This document shows, piece by piece, positions 1 to 4,854 of a DNA stretch of 5,260 nucleotides. The position numbers were made by a program, and so were the translations under genes. Position 1 is the first letter of the stretch. The number at the start of each line of letters is the position of its first letter. The DNA comes from Sediminibacterium ginsengisoli (GTDB lineage: Bacteria > Bacteroidota > Bacteroidia > Chitinophagales > Chitinophagaceae), in assembly GCA_943326215.1 (NCBI GenBank), contig CALPSK010000082.1, positions 1 to 5,260 of the forward strand, given 5' to 3'. The notes beneath the pieces are model-generated. The model had not been told where the DNA came from, made no database searches, and saw nothing but the letters and a program-made list of their open reading frames with translations.

Positions 1-36
1 CAAGCTGTTGCTTATTTAGAAGAGCACGCGAAATAA
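1..36 (+). CDS. acpP: Acyl carrier protein, C-terminal end (5' truncated by window)
   Basis: Only the last 11 codons and the TAA stop are present. They read QAVAYLEEHAK, which resembles the final helix of bacterial acyl carrier proteins. The phosphopantetheine-bearing DSL serine and the rest of the protein lie outside the window. ACP is the small soluble cytoplasmic protein that carries growing acyl chains as thioesters in type II fatty acid synthesis. The identification rests on this short tail and on the gene that follows: acpP directly upstream of fabF and rnc is a well-known order in Bacteroidota. The fragment alone would not be diagnostic. Confidence 0.8.
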   Translation, partial: QAVAYLEEHAK

Positions 37-79
37 CTAATTCATTTAGAAGTTTCAAGCTGAATCATCGGCATATTTA

Positions 80-125
80 AATCCGCCTTTTTGAGCCTTT
101 GCTTTAAAGGCGGATTCTTATTTTA
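80..125 (+). terminator. Hairpin between acpP and fabF, possible attenuator
   Basis: A perfect 11-bp inverted repeat pairs 80-90 (AATCCGCCTTT) with 106-116 (AAAGGCGGATT) around a 15-nt loop. It is followed by CTTATTTTA, a T-rich but interrupted tail. The stem starts 43 nt after the acpP stop and ends 20 nt before the fabF ATG. The interrupted T tract and the lack of a recognisable promoter between hairpin and fabF suggest a leaky terminator or RNA-processing site that lets some transcripts continue into fabF-rnc. The hairpin is visible in the sequence; its role is inferred. Confidence 0.6.
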
Positions 126-136
126 AAACGATCAAC

Positions 137-1390
137 ATGCAAACTAAACGCATTGTAGTTACAGGAATTGGTACTTTAACACCTATTGGAAATAACCTAG
201 CTTCTTACTGGGAAAACTTAGTCAATGGTGTATCGGGTGCAGATATGATAACACAATTTGATGCTTCTAAGTTTAAGACAAGATTTGCATGTGAAATCAA
301 AGGTTTTGATCCTATTGAATTTATGGATCGCAAAGAAGCTAGAAAACTAGATCGCTTTGCTCAAATTGCACTAGTGGCGAGTGACCAAGCAGTGGTAGAT
401 GCTGGTATTACCAAAGACAATGTGGACCATGATAGAGTAGGAGTTATTTTTGCAAGTGGTATTGGTGGTTTAACCACTTTCACCGAAGAGGTTACCAATT
501 TTGTACAAGGAGATGGTACACCTAGGTTCAATCCTTTTTTTATTCCTAAAATGATTTTAGATATTGCCGCTGGGCAAATTTCTATGAAGCATGGTTTTCG
601 TGGACCCAACTTCGCAGTGGTAAGTGCCTGTGCTTCTAGTACCAATGCCATTGTCACTGCTATGGACAATATAAAATTAGGCAAGGCCGATATTATTGTT
701 ACAGGTGGTGCGGAGTCGGTGATTGGTATTGCGGGTATGGGTGGTTTCAATGCCATGAAGGCCATGAGTGAAAGAAATGACGATCCTAAAACAGCAAGTC
801 GTCCTTATGATAAAGATAGAGATGGTTTTATTATGGGAGAGGCTTCAGGTGTTTTAATATTAGAAGAATTAGAGCACGCGAAAAAACGCGGTGCAAAAAT
901 ATATTGTGAAGTAGTGGGTGGTGGCGCTACTGCAGATGCTTATCATTTAACAGCACCACATCCCGATGGATTAGGCGCTAAAAATGTAATGATTGCTGCT
1001 TTAAAGGATGCTGAAATGCAGCCATCAGATATTGATTATATCAATACGCATGGTACTTCAACTCCACTTGGAGATATTGCTGAAACCAAGGCCATTACAG
1101 CGGTCTTTGGCGAGCATGCGTATAATTTAAATATTAGTTCTACTAAATCCATGACAGGTCATTGCTTGGGAGCTGCGGGTGTGATTGAAGCCATTGCTTG
1201 TATTCAAGCAGTGGTGCATGATATTATTCCTCCAACCATCAATCATTTTACAGACGACCCTGAATTAGATCAAGGCCTTAATTTTACTTTTAATAAAGCG
1301 CAAAAAAGAACAGTGAATGCTGCCTTAAGTAATACTTTCGGATTTGGCGGACACAATGCCTGCGTGATTGTAAAAAAATACAAGGCCTAA
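137..1390 (+). CDS. fabF: Beta-ketoacyl-ACP synthase II (FabF)
   Basis: This cytoplasmic condensing enzyme joins malonyl-ACP to an acyl-ACP, releasing CO2, in each elongation round of type II fatty acid synthesis. The 417-residue product has the usual length (E. coli FabF is about 413). The thiolase-fold catalytic set is complete: nucleophile Cys165 in SACASS, His305 in THGTSTPLGD, Lys337 in STKSMTGH and His342 in the same motif. These sit two residues after the E. coli positions 163, 303, 335 and 340. The glycine-rich gating loop GFGG is at about 402-405. The N-terminus RIVVTGIGTLTPIG matches the family and supports the ATG at 137; no Shine-Dalgarno precedes it, which is normal in Bacteroidota. 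It follows acpP, its carrier-protein substrate, and precedes rnc by 6 nt, so the genes are probably co-transcribed. FabF is chosen over FabB from overall motif resemblance and length. Confidence 0.97.
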   Translation: MQTKRIVVTGIGTLTPIGNNLASYWENLVNGVSGADMITQFDASKFKTRFACEIKGFDPIEFMDRKEARKLDRFAQIALVASDQAVVDAGITKDNVDHDRVGVIFASGIGGLTTFTEEVTNFVQGDGTPRFNPFFIPKMILDIAAGQISMKHGFRGPNFAVVSACASSTNAIVTAMDNIKLGKADIIVTGGAESVIGIAGMGGFNAMKAMSERNDDPKTASRPYDKDRDGFIMGEASGVLILEELEHAKKRGAKIYCEVVGGGATADAYHLTAPHPDGLGAKNVMIAALKDAEMQPSDIDYINTHGTSTPLGDIAETKAITAVFGEHAYNLNISSTKSMTGHCLGAAGVIEAIACIQAVVHDIIPPTINHFTDDPELDQGLNFTFNKAQKRTVNAALSNTFGFGGHNACVIVKKYKA

Positions 1391-1396
1391 TTTAAA

Positions 1397-2104
1397 GTGA
1401 AAAGAATACAAAATTTACTTTCCTTTTTCAAAAAATCGGATTTTGAAAATAATTTAGCAGCACTCATTGGCTATAAAACAAGAAGTATTGTACTTTTTCA
1501 AACGGCTTTGAATCATAGATCGGTAAGAGAGAATCCTGCAGAAAATAATGAAAGACTAGAATTTTTAGGCGACGCTATTATTAGTTCGGTGGTGGACGAT
1601 TATTTATTTAAAAAATATCCCTACAAAGGCGAAGGTTTCTTAACAGAGATGCGCAGTAAGATGGTTAATAGACAACAACTAAATCATATTGCGGTACAAA
1701 TGGGCCTGCGTAAAATGACTAGGTTTAATAAAATGGATGGGTCTTTAAAGACAAGTCAAATTTTTGGTAATACCCTAGAGGCCTTGGTGGGCGCTATTTA
1801 TTTAGATAAGAAATATGATTTTACTAAGCTTTGGATTATAGAGAAAATGATTCAGCCTTATTTGTTCATGGACGATTTAGAACAAATAGATATTAATATA
1901 AAAAATAAAATTATTGGTTGGGCTTTAAAGCAAGGCAAGCAAATAGATTTTGTATTAGCAGGAGAACAACTAGAAGGAAGAAGAAGATTATTCACCATTA
2001 ATGTAGTGCTAGATGGAGAAGTGGTCACTGCTCAAAAAGGCTATACTAAAAAAGATGCTAGCCAGTTAGCGGCACAAAAAGCCATTGAAATTTTAGGAAT
2101 TTAA
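1397..2104 (+). CDS. rnc: Ribonuclease III
   Basis: RNase III is the endonuclease that cuts double-stranded RNA, for example in rRNA precursor processing and mRNA turnover. The 235-residue protein has the family layout: an RNase III catalytic domain at about 20-155 and a double-stranded RNA-binding domain at about 173-235. The signature NERLEFLGD is at 51-59, giving the expected Glu55 and Asp59 (E. coli Glu41 and Asp45). The second motif reads GNTLEALVGAIYLD at 124-137, giving Glu128 (E. coli Glu117), but Asn125 replaces the classical metal-binding Asp114. The dsRBD ends with GYTKKDASQLAAQKAI (215-230), the usual lysine-rich RNA-binding helix; the typical GP-x-H of the middle loop is absent. 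The start is GTG: fabF's stop lies in the same frame three codons earlier and the next in-frame ATG is at residue 85, inside the catalytic domain. It is probably translated from the fabF transcript. Confidence 0.94.
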   Translation: MKRIQNLLSFFKKSDFENNLAALIGYKTRSIVLFQTALNHRSVRENPAENNERLEFLGDAIISSVVDDYLFKKYPYKGEGFLTEMRSKMVNRQQLNHIAVQMGLRKMTRFNKMDGSLKTSQIFGNTLEALVGAIYLDKKYDFTKLWIIEKMIQPYLFMDDLEQIDINIKNKIIGWALKQGKQIDFVLAGEQLEGRRRLFTINVVLDGEVVTAQKGYTKKDASQLAAQKAIEILGI

Positions 2105-2120
2105 ATATTATAAGAATATA

Positions 2121-2151
2121 ATTATTGCAAGTATATAATTACTGCAATAAT
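2121..2151. terminator. AT-rich hairpin between convergent rnc and epimerase genes
   Basis: The arm ATTATTGCA (2121-2129) pairs perfectly with TGCAATAAT (2143-2151). After a bulged A2130, three more pairs (2131-2133 with 2140-2142) leave a TATAAT hexaloop. It lies in the 60-nt gap between the rnc stop and the stop of the minus-strand epimerase gene, where a terminator serving both directions is expected. The stem has only two GC pairs in its 9-bp base and no clear T tract follows on either strand, so termination would be weak. It could instead protect mRNA 3' ends. Confidence 0.4.
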
Positions 2152-2164
2152 ATTAAAGGCATTA

Positions 2165-2566
2165 TTAAATACTTTGACAAAGTTCTATAAGTACCCCATT
2201 GGTTTGTTTAGGGTGCACAAAACAAATTAATTTATTATCAGCGCCTTTTTTAGGTGTTTCACTTAGTAGGGTAAAGCCTTGTTTTTTTAATCTTTCCATT
2301 TCCGCAATAATATCTGGCACTTCAAAAGCAATATGGTGCATGCCCTCTCCCTTTTTATCGATAAACTTCGCAATGGGGCCAGTTGGGTCACTCGTTTCTA
2401 ATAACTCAATCTTGGTGCTTTTTTGCAGAAAAAAGGCTGTATTCACGGCTTCGCTGGCCACGGTTTCGGTCTTATAGCAGGGGCTTCCTAACAATTGTTC
2501 GAATAATGGGATGCTAGTGGCTAGGTCCTTTACCGCGATGCCAATATGTTCTACTTTATAATCCAT
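2165..2566 (-). CDS. mce: Methylmalonyl-CoA epimerase
   Basis: This enzyme interconverts (2R)- and (2S)-methylmalonyl-CoA, linking propionyl-CoA and succinyl-CoA through methylmalonyl-CoA mutase. The 133-residue product is a small vicinal-oxygen-chelate (glyoxalase-like) protein of the usual length, with two beta-alpha-beta-beta-beta modules. Visible family marks are HIGIAV (7-12), TKIELLE (51-57), the strongly diagnostic stretch GEGMHHIAFEV (73-83), and HPK-x-x-NGVLIELCQ near the end (118-131). By pattern and spacing the divalent-metal ligands are probably His7, Glu54, His78 and Glu128; Glu54 sits where the Propionibacterium enzyme has Gln. The ATG at 2566 places the first metal ligand at residue 7, as expected. 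No mutase, carboxylase or other propionate gene is in the window, so the pathway role comes from the family alone. It is convergent with rnc and divergent from iscS. Another VOC protein is possible but less likely given the HHIAFEV-LIEL pattern. Confidence 0.9.
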   Translation of the reverse strand: MDYKVEHIGIAVKDLATSIPLFEQLLGSPCYKTETVASEAVNTAFFLQKSTKIELLETSDPTGPIAKFIDKKGEGMHHIAFEVPDIIAEMERLKKQGFTLLSETPKKGADNKLICFVHPKQTNGVLIELCQSI

Positions 2567-2591
2567 GGTGCAATTGTTTTACGAATTGGGA

Positions 2592-2622
2592 AAAAATTAC
2601 CTTTAATACTTAACGAATTCAA
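2592..2622 (-). promoter_or_regulatory. Weak candidate promoter for the epimerase gene
   Basis: On the minus strand, TAATTTTT (complement of 2592-2599) matches the Bacteroidota -7 element TAnnTTTG at all but the last base. A TTG (complement of 2620-2622) lies 20 nt upstream of it, about the -33 spacing. Transcription would begin near 2585, giving a leader of about 20 nt. In DNA this AT-rich such matches arise easily by chance, so this is only a candidate. Confidence 0.25.
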
Positions 2623-2642
2623 TAAAATCAAGCCTTAAGCTT

Positions 2643-2650
2643 TAGCTTTG
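2643..2650 (+). promoter_or_regulatory. Bacteroidota -7 promoter element for iscS
   Basis: TAGCTTTG is an exact match to the TAnnTTTG -7 consensus used by the Bacteroidota primary sigma factor. It ends 26 nt before the iscS ATG, predicting a leader of roughly 20 nt. No good TTTG -33 box is seen at the usual spacing upstream. The identical octamer also precedes the gldF-like gene at 4843-4850. Its position in the divergent intergenic region supports a promoter for the isc genes; no operator such as an IscR site was recognised. Confidence 0.5.
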
Positions 2651-2676
2651 TGCTTTAGAAAAAATCAAATTCGAAC

Positions 2677-3894
2677 ATGTTAAAATTACCAATTTATCTT
2701 GATCATAATGCAACTACTCCCATGGATCCTAGGGTTTTAGAAGCTATGTTACCTTATTTTGTCGAAAATTTCGGAAATGCGGCTAGTCGTAACCATTCTT
2801 TTGGATGGCAAGCAGAGGAGGCAGTGGATTATGCCCGTGAGCAAATTGCCCAATTAATTGGAGCCGATCCTAAAGAAATTATATTTACCTCTGGTGCTAC
2901 CGAAGGTAATAACCTAGGCATCAAAGGTGTATATGAAATGTATGCAAGCAAGGGTAATCATATTATTACTTGCACAACAGAACATAAAGCAGTTTTAGAT
3001 ACTTGTAAGCACTTAGAAAAATTGGGTGCTGAAGTTACTTATTTAGAAGTTCAACCTGACGGTTTAATAGATTTAAAACAATTAGAAGCTGCTATGAAGC
3101 CTACTACTATTTTAGTAGCCATCATGTATGCGAATAATGAAATTGGTGTGATACAACCCGTAAAAGAAATTGGAGCGATTGCTAAAAAGCATGGCGCTTT
3201 ATTCTTTTCAGATGCAGTGCAAGCTGTAGGAAAAATTCCTGTAGATGTGATTGCAGACGGAATTGATATCATGTCCTTTACAGCGCATAAAATGTATGGT
3301 CCAAAAGGGGTAGGTGCTTTATATGTGAGAAGAAAAAATCCGCGTGTAAAAGTAACTGCGCAAATAGATGGCGGTGGACATGAAAGAGGAATGCGAAGTG
3401 GTACTTTAAATGTACCAGGTATTGTAGGCTTTGGTAAAGCTGCAGAAATAGCAAGGTTAGATATGGCTAGCGATACAGAGAGAATTTCAAAACTAAGAGA
3501 CAAGTTAGAAAATGCCTTAAAGGTAATTGACGAGACTTATGTAAATGGAAATCCAGCGCACCGTTTACCGCATGTAAGTAATATTTCTTTTAAATATGTA
3601 GAAGGAGAAGGTTTAATGATGGGCTTTAACAAGGACATCGCTTTATCTTCTGGTTCGGCTTGTACCTCTGCTTCTTTGGAGCCTAGCTATGTTTTAAAAG
3701 CATTAGGCTTAGGAGATGATTTAGCACATAGCTCTCTTCGTTTTGGTTTAGGAAGATATACCACTGAAGAACAAATTGATTTTACCATTAAAGCCGTAAC
3801 CGATACTGTTTTAAAGCTAAGAGAAATGAGTCCACTTTGGGAAATGTTTAAAGAAGGTATTGATATTGACGCGATTCAATGGGCGCACCACTAA
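2677..3894 (+). CDS. iscS: Cysteine desulfurase IscS
   Basis: IscS is a PLP-dependent enzyme that converts cysteine to alanine and holds the released sulfur as a persulfide for Fe-S cluster assembly on IscU and other sulfur-transfer routes. The 405-residue protein is almost exactly the length of E. coli IscS (404). It opens with [15 protein letters not shown] (6-20). His103 is in TTEHKAV, the PLP Schiff-base lysine is Lys205 in [12 protein letters not shown], and [20 protein letters not shown] follows at 232-251. The persulfide-carrying Cys329 is in [17 protein letters not shown], the long group I (IscS/NifS) active-site loop rather than the SufS type. The C-terminus [21 protein letters not shown] is the conserved IscU-docking tail seen in E. 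coli and mitochondrial enzymes. The ATG at 2677 places the N-terminal motif as in relatives; an in-frame start further upstream is not needed. It heads the iscS-iscU-iscA cluster, 62 nt before iscU. Confidence 0.97.
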   Translation: MLKLPIYLDHNATTPMDPRVLEAMLPYFVENFGNAASRNHSFGWQAEEAVDYAREQIAQLIGADPKEIIFTSGATEGNNLGIKGVYEMYASKGNHIITCTTEHKAVLDTCKHLEKLGAEVTYLEVQPDGLIDLKQLEAAMKPTTILVAIMYANNEIGVIQPVKEIGAIAKKHGALFFSDAVQAVGKIPVDVIADGIDIMSFTAHKMYGPKGVGALYVRRKNPRVKVTAQIDGGGHERGMRSGTLNVPGIVGFGKAAEIARLDMASDTERISKLRDKLENALKVIDETYVNGNPAHRLPHVSNISFKYVEGEGLMMGFNKDIALSSGSACTSASLEPSYVLKALGLGDDLAHSSLRFGLGRYTTEEQIDFTIKAVTDTVLKLREMSPLWEMFKEGIDIDAIQWAHH

Positions 3895-3904
3895 AATGGG
3901 CGTG

Positions 3905-3935
3905 TTTCATTAATCGAATTTTTTTAATAATTTTG
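3905..3935 (+). promoter_or_regulatory. Candidate internal promoter before iscU
   Basis: TAATTTTG (3928-3935) is an exact match to the Bacteroidota TAnnTTTG -7 element. TTTC (3905-3908), one base off the TTTG -33 box, lies 19 nt upstream, the usual spacing. Transcription would start near 3941, leaving a very A-rich leader of about 15 nt (from 3936 onward almost only A and T) and no Shine-Dalgarno, typical of the phylum. It would allow iscU-iscA to be made independently of, or in excess over, iscS. Confidence 0.5.
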
Positions 3936-3956
3936 AAAATATAAAATAAAAATAAA

Positions 3957-4373
3957 ATGGCATATTCAGATAAAGTAATCGATCATTATTCTAATCCTAA
4001 AAATGTAGGAACATTAGATAAAGGTTCAAAGAGTGTAGGTACTGGTTTAGTAGGTGCACCAGAGTGCGGAGACGTTATGCGTTTGCAAATTCAAGTGGAC
4101 GAAGCGACTGGTCTTATTACCGATGCAAAATTTAAAACATTTGGTTGCGGTTCAGCCATTGCCTCTTCTTCTCTAGCCACAGAGTGGTTAAAAGGAAAAA
4201 CAATTGACGAAGCTGTTAAAATTGACAATATGGATTTAGTAGAGGAATTAAATTTACCTCCCGTTAAAATCCACTGTTCAGTATTAGCTGAAGATGCTAT
4301 TAAAGCAGCCATCAATGATTTCCGTGTGAAGAACGGACTAGCTGAATTAGTATTTGAACAAAGCCACGTTTAG
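3957..4373 (+). CDS. iscU: Fe-S cluster assembly scaffold IscU
   Basis: IscU is the cytoplasmic scaffold on which sulfur from IscS and iron are built into [2Fe-2S] clusters before transfer to target proteins. The 138-residue protein begins MAYSDKVIDHYSNPKNVG, nearly identical to E. coli IscU. All three cluster cysteines are present: Cys37 in GAPECGDVM with the neighbouring Asp39, Cys64 in FGCGSAIASSSLATEW, and Cys107 in KIHCSVLAEDA. LPPVK (100-104) is the motif bound by the Hsp70 chaperone HscA. The C-terminus runs about 10 residues past E. coli IscU (128 aa), ending LAELVFEQSHV. The zinc-binding insertion that marks SufU proteins is absent, so this is ISC type. It lies 62 nt after iscS, with a possible promoter of its own, and 23 nt before iscA. 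The ATG at 3957 fits the invariant family N-terminus. Confidence 0.97.
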   Translation: MAYSDKVIDHYSNPKNVGTLDKGSKSVGTGLVGAPECGDVMRLQIQVDEATGLITDAKFKTFGCGSAIASSSLATEWLKGKTIDEAVKIDNMDLVEELNLPPVKIHCSVLAEDAIKAAINDFRVKNGLAELVFEQSHV

Positions 4374-4396
4374 TTTAGGTCTTCTATTTACAACCT

Positions 4397-4753
4397 ATGA
4401 GCGAAGTAGCCCAAGAGAATTCAATTTATGTAAGTGCTAAGGCAAAGGCCAAGGTCATGCAGTTAATGCAAGACGCTGGCGTTACAGGCGATGATAGCTA
4501 TTTTTTAAGAGTAGGTGTGGTAGGCGGCGGTTGTTCTGGATTAAGTTATAAACTAGACTTTGATAATGAAATAAAACCCATGGATCAAGTCTTTGAAGAC
4601 AATGGGGTAAAGATTGTGACCGATTTAAAAAGCTTTTTATACTTAGTGAATACTGAGTTGGAATTTTCAGATGGATTAAATGGAAAAGGCTTTTACTTCA
4701 ACAATCCCAATGCCAGTAGAAGTTGTGGATGTGGAGAGAGCTTCGCGGTGTAA
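4397..4753 (+). CDS. iscA: A-type Fe-S cluster carrier (IscA/ErpA/SufA family)
   Basis: A-type carriers bind an Fe-S cluster or iron and pass it from the scaffold to client apoproteins in the cytoplasm. The 118-residue product has the HesB/IscA fold signature and the three conserved cysteines: Cys46 in VGGGCSGLSYKL, and Cys110 and Cys112 in SRSCGCGESFAV at the C-terminus. FYFNNPNA at 99-106 is the usual segment before the CGCG motif. An N-terminal segment of about 10 residues (MSEVAQENSI) makes it slightly longer than E. coli IscA (107 aa). Motifs alone do not separate IscA, ErpA and SufA; the name iscA follows from its place 23 nt after iscU. No in-frame start downstream would keep the whole domain, so the ATG at 4397 is preferred. 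It is the last gene before a strong terminator. Confidence 0.93.
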   Translation: MSEVAQENSIYVSAKAKAKVMQLMQDAGVTGDDSYFLRVGVVGGGCSGLSYKLDFDNEIKPMDQVFEDNGVKIVTDLKSFLYLVNTELEFSDGLNGKGFYFNNPNASRSCGCGESFAV

Positions 4754-4811
4754 TTAGAATAGAACCTTAAGATAGACTAGCATTACAAAATATAAGATTT
4801 TTATAATATTG

Positions 4812-4841
4812 AATGCCTCGTTACCACGGGGCATTTTTTTT
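4812..4841 (+). terminator. Rho-independent terminator after iscA
   Basis: A 10-bp stem pairs 4812-4821 (AATGCCTCGT) with 4826-4835 (ACGGGGCATT), including one G-T wobble, around the tetraloop TACC. An uninterrupted run of eight T follows at 4834-4841. This is a textbook intrinsic terminator, 58 nt after the iscA stop, and closes the isc cluster. The T run touches the promoter-like element of the next gene, so termination and initiation sites are packed together. Confidence 0.92.
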
Positions 4842-4842
4842 G

Positions 4843-4850
4843 TAGCTTTG
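4843..4850 (+). promoter_or_regulatory. Bacteroidota -7 promoter element for the gldF-like gene
   Basis: TAGCTTTG is an exact TAnnTTTG -7 match, identical to the octamer before iscS. It begins 2 nt after the terminator T run and ends 4 nt before the ATG at 4855. The expected transcription start would fall at or within a few bases of the ATG, predicting a leaderless or nearly leaderless mRNA. The -33 region lies inside the terminator hairpin and has no clear TTTG. Confidence 0.5.
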
Positions 4851-4854
4851 AGCC

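Noticed and set aside
14..52. Direct repeat ATTTAGAAG at 14-22 and 44-52, with CAAGCTG at 1-7 and 57-63
   Set aside because: Short, AT-rich, with one copy of each inside the acpP coding end; too little to support a regulatory or recombination site.
361..765. Long open frame on the minus strand inside fabF
   Set aside because: It lies wholly antisense to a clearly conserved gene with intact catalytic motifs; its translation resembles no known family and it has no promoter-like element. The similar antisense frames in iscS (3051-3503) and iscU (4091-4315) and opposite the epimerase gene (2199-2477, + strand) were dropped for the same reason.
21..883. 13-nt repeat AGAGCACGCGAAA at 21-33 and 871-883
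   Set aside because: Both copies encode the same short helical peptide (EHAK) in acpP and fabF; two isolated coding copies look like coincidence rather than a repeat element.
2639..2658. Threefold GCTTT repeat upstream of iscS
   Set aside because: The copies are very short and irregularly spaced, and one overlaps the TAGCTTTG promoter element; no known operator matches.
2567..2676. IscR-type operator or riboswitch in the mce-iscS divergent region
   Set aside because: No recognisable IscR motif and no room for a structured aptamer in the short predicted leader; only promoter-like elements were seen.
3895..3925. Possible terminator just after iscS (AATGGG/TTTCATT followed by a T run)
   Set aside because: The stem is only six pairs with two G-T wobbles, and the T run is separated from it by several bases. 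The region is better explained as the upstream part of the candidate iscU promoter.
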